A DNA stretch of 63,645 nucleotides, taken from Granulicoccus phenolivorans DSM 17626 = NBRC 107789 = JCM 15570. GTDB lineage: Bacteria > Actinomycetota > Actinomycetes > Propionibacteriales > Propionibacteriaceae. Below are positions 15,933 to 24,161 of the stretch, piece after piece. The number at the start of each line of letters is the position of its first letter. Positions within the stretch are counted from its first letter, which is position 1. The stretch spans positions 1-63,645 of the forward strand of contig NZ_KE383975.1 in assembly GCF_000423085.1 (NCBI RefSeq). The letters are read 5' to 3'. The translations under genes and the position numbers were made by a program. Below the pieces are notes generated by a model. The model saw nothing but the letters and a program-made list of their open reading frames with translations. It had not been told where the DNA came from and made no database searches.

Positions 15933-17195
15933 TCACTCAGCGTCGGCGAACAGCGGCGTGTCATTGAGCCGCGTGCCCGGGGTGAAGGTTACCGGGATCG
16001 AATGGTAGCCGGCATTGGTGCCCTGGTCGGGGTAGGTCACGACCTTGTCCAGGTCCACGACGTAGTCGCCCATCCGGCCGAGCACCTGGCGCAGCATCTC
16101 GCGGGCCATCGCCTTGCCGAGGTGGGAGCCGGCGCACCGATGGATCCCCAGGCCGAAGGACACGTGGCGGTTCGGCCAGCGGGTGATGTCGACGGTGTCG
16201 GGGTTCTCGAACTGCTCCGGGTCCCGGTTGGCCGAGGCCCAGGCCAGCAGGGCGCGGTCGCCCTTGCGGACCGGGCAGCCCTGGAAGTCGGCGTCCTGCA
16301 TGATCGTGCGGGCCAGCGCCTGGGTGGGGGAGAAGACCCGCAGGAACTCCTCGGTGGCGACGTCGACCAGCTCCGGGTTGTCGATGAGCCGCTGTCGATC
16401 CTCCGGGTTCTGGTAGAGCCAGACCAGAGCCTGGGTGACCAGCGAGGCCGTGGTGCCGACGCCGCCGGAGATCACCAGCTCCAGGATCGAGTAGACCTCG
16501 TCGTCGGTCATGTCGCGGCCGTCGACCGGGGTCTTGATGAAGTGCGAGGTGGCATCGTCGGTCGGGTCGGCCCGCCGCTTGGCGATGTGCTCGCGGACGG
16601 TGTTCGAGACCCACGGCACGGCCACCTCGGCGGCGTGCCGGTACTCCGCCGAGCCGGGCGCGGCCGAGACGAGCGTGTGCATCGCGTTGACGTAGTTCTG
16701 ATACTTCGCGGCATCCAGCCCGAGCCAGTGCACGGTCACCGCGGCGGGCACCCCGGCGACGAAGGCCAGGTCGGCCTCGCCGGACTCGATGATCTCGTCG
16801 ATGAAGCCGGTGACGTAGTGCTTGATCACGCTGTCGAGCTTCTTCACCGCCGCGGGCGCGGTGACCTGGTTGACGGCCTTGCGGAACGGGCGGAAGTCCG
16901 GCGGATCCAGCTCGATCGGGATGTGGAAGGCGGTCGGTGCCTTCGGGATGGTGACCGAGAGGCCCTCGCCGCCGTACTCGTCGTGGCGGGCGGAGGAGAA
17001 CAGGTCGTCATTGCGAGATGCCTCGAAGACGGACTTGTAGTTGGACAGGACCCAGTAGCCGCCGTAGGACTCGGTCCATGCGACCGGGGATTCCGACCGA
17101 AGCTTGCTGTAGGCACCCACCGTGTCGGCGGCGTGCTCGGGCGAATGATGATCGAAGTGGATCACGGGGCAACGGGACTGCTGCTCAGACATCAT
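15933..17195 (-). CDS. Cytochrome P450 with non-canonical I-helix
   Basis: This 420-residue bacterial soluble P450 has an intact heme-thiolate loop (FGLGIHRCAG) and ExxR (EFLR). In the I-helix the usual acid-Thr pair of oxygen activation is changed: the motif reads GGVGTT, with Gly247 where Asp or Glu normally precedes Thr248. The fold should bind heme, but proton delivery must differ. It begins an operon with its ferredoxin reductase, an MFS transporter and an SDR, so it is presumably the first hydroxylase acting on the substrate. An ATG at 17192 is an equally good start given GGAAGGAG upstream. Confidence 0.93.
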   Translation of the reverse strand: MMSEQQSRCPVIHFDHHSPEHAADTVGAYSKLRSESPVAWTESYGGYWVLSNYKSVFEASRNDDLFSSARHDEYGGEGLSVTIPKAPTAFHIPIELDPPDFRPFRKAVNQVTAPAAVKKLDSVIKHYVTGFIDEIIESGEADLAFVAGVPAAVTVHWLGLDAAKYQNYVNAMHTLVSAAPGSAEYRHAAEVAVPWVSNTVREHIAKRRADPTDDATSHFIKTPVDGRDMTDDEVYSILELVISGGVGTTASLVTQALVWLYQNPEDRQRLIDNPELVDVATEEFLRVFSPTQALARTIMQDADFQGCPVRKGDRALLAWASANRDPEQFENPDTVDITRWPNRHVSFGLGIHRCAGSHLGKAMAREMLRQVLGRMGDYVVDLDKVVTYPDQGTNAGYHSIPVTFTPGTRLNDTPLFADAE

Positions 17196-17217
17196 TGTCT
17201 CCTTCCCTGGACGCTTT

Positions 17218-17241
17218 CTATGATAATAGTTATATCATCTG
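17218..17241. promoter_or_regulatory. AT-rich operator/promoter between P450 and ferredoxin
   Basis: CTATGATAATAGTTATATCATC sits in the divergent P450/ferredoxin region. It includes CTATGAT as at the other cluster promoters and a loose dyad (ATGAT with ATCAT). It probably holds the P450 -10 region and a shared operator. Confidence 0.5.
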
Positions 17242-17354
17242 GGTGGTCAAGAGGTGTACGCCTTTCGACGATCCGGATCCCGGTGATCCGGGGCCGTGCC
17301 CCACGATGGGGCACGACCGATACGCGTGAGACGACACGGAGCAAAGGAGCCCCC

Positions 17355-17549
17355 ATGAAAGTCATCGCCGATCTCGACAAGTGCCAGGGCCATGGCGTCT
17401 GCAACATGTCCTGCCCCGAGGTGTTCGACCTCGCCGAGGAGGACGGTCACGTGATGGTCAAGTACGACGTGATTCCCGTCGAACTCGAGGAGGGCGCGCG
17501 CCTGGGCGTGGATTCCTGCCCCGAACTGGCGCTGTCGATCGAGGAGTGA
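17355..17549 (+). CDS. 3Fe-4S type ferredoxin
   Basis: This is a 64-residue ferredoxin. Cys10 and Cys16 in CQGHGVC and a C-terminal SCP supply three cluster ligands, with His13 replacing the fourth cysteine, as in P450-associated actinobacterial 3Fe-4S ferredoxins. An additional Cys20 (NMSCPEVF) sits where Ala is common. It should carry electrons from the ferredoxin reductase at 14738 to the P450 at 15933, from which it is divergent. The start follows AAAGGAG. The cluster type is inferred from the motif. Confidence 0.9.
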   Translation: MKVIADLDKCQGHGVCNMSCPEVFDLAEEDGHVMVKYDVIPVELEEGARLGVDSCPELALSIEE

Positions 17550-17672
17550 TCCGCCCGGTCGTAGGCGGAAATGAACGAACCGGGTCACCTGCCCCGGATG
17601 ATCGTGGTCTGATCATCCCGGTGCTGGTGGCCCGGCGGGCGGCGTACCAACGGTGACGTGCCCGGGCTCGCG

Positions 17673-17761
17673 CGTCGTTTTCGATGTAGCAGAACGCGTT
17701 GCGGGCCGCTGAAGTGTGCGCTGACTGAGCCGCGCCGAGATTTGCTGCATCGAAAACGACG
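17673..17761. repeat. Palindromic element family B, copy 1
   Basis: An 89-bp element with terminal inverted arms CGTCGTTTTCGATGTAGCAG and its near-complement (18 of 20 matched) at 17742-17761. It lies in the 339-bp gap between ferredoxin and the convergent MaoC gene. Its right half resembles copy 2 at 42097-42185. Nothing else was recognised in this gap. Confidence 0.75.
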
Positions 17762-17888
17762 GTCTGGCCTCGATACCTCGCGCGTGACCCGTGTTGCCAC
17801 GGAAGTCACGCGCAAGGTTCGCAGCGCCGGGACAGATTGCGCTGCGTCGGCACACCCGCGGGACTCAGGCCGGCGCGGCCCGGGCTGG

Positions 17889-18371
17889 TCAGCCGGCCGT
17901 GGCGGCCGCGGCGTCCTCGGTGGGCCGCTTCAGCATCAGCCCGGCCCGATGGGCGATGTGCACGACCTCGCCCCGTTGATTGATGCCCAGGTGCTCGAAG
18001 AAGACAATGCCCGCGTTCGGCCACTTCTTGGATTCCCGCTTGTCCTGGATGGTGGTCTCCGCGCGCAGGGTGTCCCCGTGGAAGACCGGCTTGGGGAAGT
18101 CGAACTTGGTGTACCCGAGGTTCCCGATGGTGGTGCCCAGGGTGAGGTCGTTGACGATCATGCCGCCGATCAGGCCGGCGGTGTACAACGAGGGCACGAT
18201 GCGCTGCTTGAACGGGCTGTTCGCCTTCATGTACTCCTCATCCAGGTGCAGCGCGGCCGGATTCATCGTCAGTGAGGTGTACAAGATGTTGTCGGTCTCG
18301 GTGACGGTCCGGCTCCAGGCGTGCTTGAAATGCTGCCCGGGCTCGAACTCCTCGTACCACATACCGGCCAT
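17889..18371 (-). CDS. MaoC family acyl-CoA hydratase
   Basis: This 160-residue hotdog-fold protein has SRTVTETDN near residue 20 and NPAALHLDEEY, matching the hydratase region of MaoC proteins, then a PKPVFHGDTL strand typical of the family. It likely hydrates an enoyl-CoA in the cytoplasm. It is followed 27 bp upstream by a CitE-like lyase gene in the same direction. A MaoC/CitE pair acts in mycobacterial itaconate breakdown (itaconyl-CoA hydratase plus citramalyl-CoA lyase), so hydration then C-C cleavage of a branched dicarboxylyl-CoA is possible. That is analogy, not proof. Confidence 0.85.
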   Translation of the reverse strand: MAGMWYEEFEPGQHFKHAWSRTVTETDNILYTSLTMNPAALHLDEEYMKANSPFKQRIVPSLYTAGLIGGMIVNDLTLGTTIGNLGYTKFDFPKPVFHGDTLRAETTIQDKRESKKWPNAGIVFFEHLGINQRGEVVHIAHRAGLMLKRPTEDAAAATAG

Positions 18372-18398
18372 GGTGTCTCCTAGGGAATCGTGCGGAAC

Positions 18399-19292
18399 TC
18401 AGATGCCGCCGTTGAGAGCGGCGAGGCGGTCGACGGCGGCCAGCCAGTCGGTCGCCTTGTCGGCGTGGGCCTTGTCGACGTGGATGTCGCCGTACATGAC
18501 TGCACCGTCACCGCGGGCCTCGGCCTCCTGGTAGGTCGACAGCAGGCCCCGGTAGAAGTCGATCTGCGCGGCATCGGGGGTGTACGCCGCATTCACCACC
18601 GACACGTGCGTGGGATGCAGCACGACCTGGCCCCGGAAGCCCATCTTCCGGTTGTTCTCGGTGAACGTACGCAACCCATCCAGGTCGCGGATCCGCTCCC
18701 ACAGCGCGGTGAGCGGGTGCTTGCCGGCGGCCTTGGTGGCGAGCATGATCTTGGTCCGGTGGAACAGCGACTCGGTGCCCTCGGGGGACCATTCGAAGCC
18801 CACCGCCTTGGCGATGTCGGCGTGTTCGGCGGTGGGGCCGATCATCGCGCCGACCCGGTCGGAGGCCGCCGCGATCTCCTCACAGTTCTGGATGCCGTGG
18901 ATGGTCTCGATCGGGACGATGTACTCCAGCCCGGAGACCCCTGCCTGGGCCTCGAAATGATCGAGCAGGTCGTCGTAGCGGTAGACGTCGCGGGCGGAGT
19001 CGATTTTCGGGACGAACAGGCCGGTCAGGCCGGGAACGACCGCCTTCTCGAGGTCGACCCCGGTGAGCCGGGTGGCCCACGAGTTGGTCCGCACGAACAG
19101 GCCCAGCCTGGGATACTTCTGCGCCATCTCGGTGATCGCCGCTGCCAGACCCTCGCGGGCCGCGGTCTTAAGCTGCGGCGGCACGGAATCCTCCAGGTCC
19201 AGGCACACGGCGTCGGCGCCGGCCTCGGCGGCCGTGGCGATCCAGCCGGTCTTGTGGGCGGGGACGAACAGGATGGTGCGATAGGGCAACAT
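18399..19292 (-). CDS. HpcH/HpaI aldolase/CitE-like CoA ester lyase
   Basis: This 297-residue CitE-like lyase has LFVPA near the N-terminus, DLEDSV, RTNSW, PKI, PIET (metal-ligand Glu) and HPTHV toward the C-terminus. Family members cleave beta-hydroxyacyl-CoA thioesters such as malyl-, methylmalyl- or citramalyl-CoA with Mg2+. It precedes the MaoC gene in the same transcript; the two may hydrate and cleave the same intermediate. Its promoter lies in the 342-bp region shared with the divergent amidohydrolase. Confidence 0.88.
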   Translation of the reverse strand: MLPYRTILFVPAHKTGWIATAAEAGADAVCLDLEDSVPPQLKTAAREGLAAAITEMAQKYPRLGLFVRTNSWATRLTGVDLEKAVVPGLTGLFVPKIDSARDVYRYDDLLDHFEAQAGVSGLEYIVPIETIHGIQNCEEIAAASDRVGAMIGPTAEHADIAKAVGFEWSPEGTESLFHRTKIMLATKAAGKHPLTALWERIRDLDGLRTFTENNRKMGFRGQVVLHPTHVSVVNAAYTPDAAQIDFYRGLLSTYQEAEARGDGAVMYGDIHVDKAHADKATDWLAAVDRLAALNGGI

Positions 19293-19488
19293 GCGGGCTC
19301 CTGCGGAGAGGTGGGAGAGGGGTCAGTGGCTGCGGGGCAGCCCGAGGGAGAGATCACCGACGCAGCTGTGGGACGGCATTGTCACAGTTCGGGCTCCATC
19401 ATCTCCGGGACGGCTCCGCCGCACGTCTCGTGCCGGTCCGCCTTGGCGGGGTCGTACCTGCTCGCGCTTTGCTCGCACCGCCAAGCTA

Positions 19489-19504
19489 AATGATGATTAT
19501 CATT
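19489..19504. promoter_or_regulatory. AATGAT-N4-ATCATT palindrome
   Basis: AATGATGATTATCATT forms a dyad with 6-bp arms around a 4-bp centre, in the 342-bp gap between the CitE-like gene and the amidohydrolase. It resembles other AT-rich cluster sites and may be an operator. No other feature was recognised in 19293-19634. Confidence 0.5.
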
Positions 19505-19634
19505 AGAGTCAATAGCCAGGGCGGTCGGTGAACCGGGCACCTGATGAGGCCAGCGGTGCCGAGTCGCGCTCGATGCAGACCGCGAGACCCCGCCCGGGGG
19601 GGCATCGGCCGGCCGGGCAGAAGGTGGTGGACCG

Positions 19635-20516
19635 ATGATGCTCGACAGCCATATCCATCTGTGGGACCTGACCCGGCGACCGATCCCGTGGCTCGATCCG
19701 GTCAGGCAGGCAGCGATCGATCGGTCGTTCCTGCCGGAGCACTACGTAGCCGAAGCGGACCGGGCGGGGGTCGGGGCGGCGTTCGTGGTCCAGGCGCTCA
19801 ACGTAGCCGAGGAGACCGAGGACTGCCTGGCCCACGCCGCGGCCCAGCCCCGGTTGCGCGGGGTGGTCGGGTGGGTGGACCTGCGCGCCCCCGGCTGGCG
19901 CGACGATCTTGCTCGCCTGCGGGAGGGGCCGGGCGGGACGAAGCTGGTGGGGATCCGGCACCAGGCGCAGGAGGAGGTCGATCCGGCGGCCTGGTTCGCG
20001 CATCCGCTGGTCACCGCCGGCGTGCGCGGGTTGGGCGAACTGGGGCTGCCGTTCGACGTGATGGCCCGCGTGGGCCAACTGGCCGTGGTTGAGCGCTTGA
20101 TCGCCGCGGCCGAGACGACGGTCTGCGTGCTCAACCATGCGGGCAAGCCACCCATCAGCGACGGCTGGGGCAGTCGGCCGATGCAGGCCTGGCGGGACGC
20201 GCTGACCTGAATCGCCCGGCTGCCGAACGCCCGGATCAAGCTGTCCGGGTTGACCACGTTGGCCGGGCCCACCTGGCGGCCGGGGGACCTGACTCCGGTG
20301 GTCGAGGTCCTGCTCGAGCAGTTCGGCGTGGGTCGGGTCATCTGGGGCACCGACTGGCCGGTCTCGGCCACCGCCGGCGACTACCCCAGCACGGTCGCGG
20401 CGTTGCGGGACGTGACGGCCGGCCTCAGCCCGACCGAGTTCGAGGCTGTCTTCGCCGGGAACGCGCAGCAGACCTACGCGTCGCAACCTCGAACGGGGTG
20501 GGCGTCCCGATCCTGA
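19635..20516 (+). pseudogene. Amidohydrolase family 2, interrupted by an in-frame TGA
   Basis: The first 191 residues start MMLDSHIHLWDL, with the HxH metal motif of amidohydrolase family 2 (fuconolactonase / pyrone-dicarboxylate-hydrolase relatives), and include NHAGKPP. A TGA at 20208-20210 then stops translation. The same frame continues without shift: IARLPNARIKLSGL, then VIWGTDWPVS with the conserved metal-binding Asp, to a stop at 20516. A single substitution therefore splits a normal-sized gene (about 293 codons). The C-terminal end QPRTGWASRS is encoded partly by palindromic element A2. The nonsense codon may be real or a base error. Lactone hydrolysis would be the expected job. Confidence 0.8.
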
Positions 20517-20579
20517 CTCCAGTCGCCCCTGAAGGGGCGGATTCGATCGATTTCGAGCGTCTGGAGTCAAGATCGGGAC
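20504..20579. repeat. Palindromic element family A, copy 2
   Basis: Arms 20504-20522 and 20561-20579 match at 18 of 19 positions. The arms read GTCCCGATCCTGACTCCAG and near-complement, related to A3 and A4. The left arm overlaps the last codons and stop of the interrupted amidohydrolase. Confidence 0.7.
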
Positions 20580-20631
20580 AACTCGGGCGGTGCCCGGTTC
20601 GGGCGACCCCGACCACGAGCAAATTAGTACG

Positions 20632-20640
20632 AATCATAGG
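20632..20640. promoter_or_regulatory. AATCATAGG half-site upstream of SMP-30 gene
   Basis: AATCATAGG is identical to the core of the esterase/monooxygenase repeat at 2770. No minus-strand gene lies close downstream, which favours an operator over a -10 box here. Confidence 0.4.
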
Positions 20641-20723
20641 AATCCTTGCCATGGTCTGGCCCCGTGGTTAGGGTGCCAGGACAGGCAGGGCAGAGCTGCC
20701 CCGACACAGATCTCGGGAGGTCG

Positions 20724-21593
20724 ATGAGGATGCGACTCACCGCCCGCGACTGGGTGCCGGTCGGTCCGGCCCGACATCTGCTCGCCGAGGGCCCGCACTG
20801 GCGGCCGGACACCGGCACCCTGGCCTACGTCGACCTGCCCGCCCGGACCATCCACACCGGCACCGGCCTCCTCGAACTGCCGCGCCGGGTCAGCTTCGCG
20901 ATCCCCACGCGGACCGGCTGGGTCGCCGGGCAGGAAACCGAGATCGCCGTCCTCGACGGCGACCGGATCACCCGGACACTTCAGCTGCCGGGGCTCACCT
21001 CGCCCGCGGTGCTCAACGATGCCAAGTGCGATCCGGAACGGAATCTGTGGGTCGGCAGTTACGATCCCTCCGGAAACCGGGCCGGGGCCCTCTATCGCCT
21101 GGGGCCCGGCGGAACGCAGGTCATCGTGACCGGAGCCGGGGCTTCCAACGGTCTCGCCTGCACCGCCGAGGGGAGCACCGTGCTCTGGATCGACACCCCG
21201 ACCCGGCAGATCCATGCCCTCACCCTCGACGGTTGGTCCGGCCCGCTGCGCTCCCGCCGCGTCTGGTGCGACCTCCGGCACGAGCCCGGCCTGCCCGACG
21301 GAATGGCGCTGGACGCCGAGGGCCATGCGTGGGTCGCCCTGTTCGGCGGCGGCCGGGTGTTGCGGATCGACCCGGTGGGGCGCATCGTCGGGCGGTTTCC
21401 AACCCCGGTGACCCACCCGACCAGTCTCGCCTTCGGTGGGTCCGACCTGCGCACCCTCTACCTCACGACCTCCCGGCACCGCCTCACCGCAGCGGAGGTG
21501 GTGGCCCAGCCGCTGGCCGGTGCGGTGCTGGCCGCGGTCCCCGGCGTCCCGGGCCTGCCGGTCGCATCGGCCGACGCTCACAAACTGCCCTGA
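20724..21593 (+). CDS. SMP-30/gluconolactonase/LRE family protein
   Basis: This 289-residue six-bladed beta-propeller has LAEGPHW (metal-ligand Glu), LNDAKCDPERNLWVGSYD, SNGLACT and LPDGMALDAEGHAW (metal-ligand Asp), the usual order for calcium-dependent lactonases. It likely opens a lactone. With the neighbouring amidohydrolase broken, it may be the working lactonase of this region; Baeyer-Villiger products would be candidate substrates. That is inference. GGGAGG precedes the chosen ATG by three bases and the ATG at 20730 by nine, so either start is possible. Confidence 0.88.
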   Translation: MRMRLTARDWVPVGPARHLLAEGPHWRPDTGTLAYVDLPARTIHTGTGLLELPRRVSFAIPTRTGWVAGQETEIAVLDGDRITRTLQLPGLTSPAVLNDAKCDPERNLWVGSYDPSGNRAGALYRLGPGGTQVIVTGAGASNGLACTAEGSTVLWIDTPTRQIHALTLDGWSGPLRSRRVWCDLRHEPGLPDGMALDAEGHAWVALFGGGRVLRIDPVGRIVGRFPTPVTHPTSLAFGGSDLRTLYLTTSRHRLTAAEVVAQPLAGAVLAAVPGVPGLPVASADAHKLP

Positions 21594-21606
21594 TCCTTCC
21601 TATCCG

Positions 21607-21636
21607 TTGACACCAGTTCGTCATAATCCTTATAAT
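21607..21636 (+). promoter_or_regulatory. Near-consensus promoter for the CoA-pathway operon
   Basis: TTGACA (21607-21612) and TATAAT (21631-21636) are separated by 18 bp, 40 bp upstream of the crotonase ATG. CATAATCC and ATCATTTCCATGATAG surround it, giving possible operator sites overlapping the -10. Confidence 0.7.
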
Positions 21637-21675
21637 CATTTCCATGATAGCGAGACGGAATCGCTGGGAGGATCA

Positions 21676-22503
21676 ATGACGGGATCCGCACCCGAGCACA
21701 CCGAGGTGCCGGCGATCAAGGTGGAACGCCGCGATGACGTGGTCTGGGTACGCCTCCAGCGCCCCGAACGAATGAACGCGTACGACCTGGCGATGGCCCG
21801 GGACATGATCGCGGGCATCGAGGACGCCGACGACGCGTACGCCGTGGTGATCACCGGCACCGGCCGGGCGTTCTGTGCCGGCGGCGCGCTCGGTCAGCTC
21901 GAGGACCCCGACCCCCGCCAACTGCGCCAGCTGTTCACCACCTCGCACAAACTGGTCAACGCGATCCGCTCCTGCCCGCGTCCGGTGATCGCCGCGGTCA
22001 ACGGCGTCGCCGCCGGCGGCGGCAACGAACTCGTTGTGGCCTGTGACTTCGCGATCGCCGCCCGCTCGGCCACCTTCGGCCAGACCGGCCCCAAGGTCGG
22101 TTCCGCTCCCGTGCTGGGGGGCACCAACTTCCTCGGCCCGGTCCTCGGGGACAAGCGCGGCAAGGAGATGGCGATGATGTGCCGGCGCTACTCCGCCGAG
22201 CAGGCCCTGGAGATCGGGATGGTCAACGAGGTCGTCGACGACGCCGACCTGGTCGCCGCGGTCGACCGTTGGGTCGGCGAGATCAAGCGGCTCAGTCCGC
22301 GCTACCTGGAGATCGCCAAGGCGAGCACCAATGTCTGGTGGAACCTGGCCCAGGACAACATGCACCAGGCGCTGGCCACCCTGATCCAGGCCATCGGCAG
22401 CGACGACATGACCGAGGGCGCCGCCGCCTTCCTGGAGAAGCGCCGCCCCGAGTTCACCCCGCCTTTCACCCGGCCCGTGTCTTCCGAAAGGAACGAGTCC
22501 TGA
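21676..22503 (+). CDS. Crotonase of the MenB/BadI-like subgroup
   Basis: This 275-residue crotonase has oxyanion motifs GRAFCAGG and AAGGGNEL. The region FGQTGPKVGS, where ordinary hydratases have their second Glu, matches naphthoate synthase (MenB) and 2-ketocyclohexanecarboxyl-CoA hydrolase (BadI), as does MMCRRYSAEQALEIGMVN. This points to C-C ring opening or closing on a beta-ketoacyl-CoA rather than simple hydration. I chose the ATG after GGGAGG; longer frames run into the SMP-30 gene. It is the first gene of a nine-gene operon and overlaps the next start (TGATG). Ring cleavage is a family-based prediction. Confidence 0.88.
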   Translation: MTGSAPEHTEVPAIKVERRDDVVWVRLQRPERMNAYDLAMARDMIAGIEDADDAYAVVITGTGRAFCAGGALGQLEDPDPRQLRQLFTTSHKLVNAIRSCPRPVIAAVNGVAAGGGNELVVACDFAIAARSATFGQTGPKVGSAPVLGGTNFLGPVLGDKRGKEMAMMCRRYSAEQALEIGMVNEVVDDADLVAAVDRWVGEIKRLSPRYLEIAKASTNVWWNLAQDNMHQALATLIQAIGSDDMTEGAAAFLEKRRPEFTPPFTRPVSSERNES

Positions 22504-24152
22504 TGGCTCAGCGTTTCTATACCGACCTCACGCCCACCTTTGCCGACCGGACGCAGTGGGCCCTGCCCACGGTGCTGCGCCACTACGCGCAGACCACCCC
22601 GGACGCGATCTACCTGGACTGCCCGGAGGAGAACGCCACCTGGACCTACGCCGCCGTGCTGCGCGAGGCCGAACTGGTCGGCCGCTCCCTGCTGGCCGCC
22701 GGCGCGGTCAAGGGCGACCGAGTGGTCATCATGGGCGCGAACTCCTCCCGCTTCATCCGTACCTGGCTCGGTACCGCGGTCTCCGGCACCGTCGAGGTCC
22801 CGATCAACACCGCCTACGAGCACGACTTCCTGGCCCACCAGGTGCGTACGGTCGCCGCCCGATTCGCGGTCATCGACGACGTGCACGCCGCCAAGTTCCT
22901 CGCCGTCGCCGAGGCCGCCTCGACCATCGAGAAGTTCTGGATCATCGACACCGGCAGCGCCCCGCAGGCCGCCGCGAGCCTGCGCGCCCACGGCTGGGAG
23001 GTCGCCGACTGGGACGACCTGCTCACCGAGCACCCCGGCGACCTGCCCGAGGTCCGTCACAGCGACCTCGCCTCGGTGTTCTTCACCTCCGGCACCACCG
23101 GCCCGTCCAAGGGCGTCGCGATGCCGCACGCCCAGATGTACTTCTTCGGTGATGAATGTGTCTCGCTGACCCGGCTGACCAGCGCCGACGCCTGGCTGAC
23201 CGTCACTCCGCTGTTCCACGGCAACGCCCAGTTCATGGCCTGCTATCCGGCCCTGATCGCCGGCGCCCGCGCGGTGGTGCGGACCAAATTCTCCGCCTCC
23301 CGCTGGATCGACCACATCCGCGACTCCAAGGTCACCGTGACCAACTTCATCGGCGTGATGATGGACTTCCTGTCCAAGCAGGAGCCCCGCGCCAACGACC
23401 TGGACAATCAACTGCGTGCCGTCTTCGCCGCCCCGACCGCGGCCAGCCTGGTGCCGATGTTCAAGCAGCGCTACGGCATTGAGGCCTTCGTCGAGGTCTT
23501 CGGCCTGACCGAGACCTCCGCCCCGATCATCTCCCCGTACGGGGAGGACCGCCCCGCCGGCGCCGCCGGGCTGGCCTGCGACGAGTTCTTCGACGTACGC
23601 CTGGTCGACCCCGACACCGATGAGGAGGTCGGCGTCGGCGAGATCGGCGAGCTCGTGGTCCGCCCGCGCTTCCCGTTCCTGTGCTCGAACGGCTACTTCA
23701 ACATGCCGGAGAAGACCGTCGAGGCCTGGCGCAATCTCTGGTTCCACACCGGCGACGCGCTGCGTCGCGACGAGGACGGCTGGTTCTACTTCGTCGACCG
23801 GTTCAAGGACGCGCTGCGCCGCCGCGGAGAGAACATCTCCTCCTACGAGGTGGAGACCGCGTTGCTGTCCCACCCGGCGGTGACCGAGACCGCGGTGATC
23901 GCCGTCCCGGCCGATTCCGAGGCCGGCGAGGACGAGGTGATGGCGTATCTGATCACCAGTGCGAACGTCACCGCCGAGCAGGTCTGGGAGCACGCCGCCG
24001 CCCGGATCCCCGCCTTCGCGGTGCCGCGCTACCTGCGCTTCGTCGACGCGATGCCGAAGACGCCGAGTCAGCGGGTGCAGAAGGCCGAACTGCGCAAGCT
24101 CGGCGTCACCCCCGACACCCACGACCGCACCGCGCTCGCGCAGCAGGCCTGA
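22503..24152 (+). CDS. AMP-dependent acyl-CoA synthetase (CaiC-like)
   Basis: This 549-residue adenylate-forming ligase has the P-loop FTSGTTGPSKG, FGLTETS, the hinge-region HTGDALRRDEDGW and the C-terminal RRRGENISSYEVE, with the catalytic Lys region in TPSQRVQKAEL. It activates a carboxylic acid to its CoA ester with ATP. It overlaps the crotonase stop. A relative with closely similar C-terminal motifs lies at 52332. The acid is unknown; a cyclic or branched carboxylate would suit the neighbouring enzymes. Confidence 0.92.
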   Translation: MAQRFYTDLTPTFADRTQWALPTVLRHYAQTTPDAIYLDCPEENATWTYAAVLREAELVGRSLLAAGAVKGDRVVIMGANSSRFIRTWLGTAVSGTVEVPINTAYEHDFLAHQVRTVAARFAVIDDVHAAKFLAVAEAASTIEKFWIIDTGSAPQAAASLRAHGWEVADWDDLLTEHPGDLPEVRHSDLASVFFTSGTTGPSKGVAMPHAQMYFFGDECVSLTRLTSADAWLTVTPLFHGNAQFMACYPALIAGARAVVRTKFSASRWIDHIRDSKVTVTNFIGVMMDFLSKQEPRANDLDNQLRAVFAAPTAASLVPMFKQRYGIEAFVEVFGLTETSAPIISPYGEDRPAGAAGLACDEFFDVRLVDPDTDEEVGVGEIGELVVRPRFPFLCSNGYFNMPEKTVEAWRNLWFHTGDALRRDEDGWFYFVDRFKDALRRRGENISSYEVETALLSHPAVTETAVIAVPADSEAGEDEVMAYLITSANVTAEQVWEHAAARIPAFAVPRYLRFVDAMPKTPSQRVQKAELRKLGVTPDTHDRTALAQQA

Positions 24153-24161
24153 GGAGCAGCC

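Noticed and set aside
14349-17549. Plus-strand reading frame of over 1000 codons opposite the MFS, ferredoxin reductase and P450 genes
   Set aside because: It is antisense to three genes with intact family motifs; long open antisense frames are common in high-GC DNA. Its last 64 codons are the real ferredoxin.
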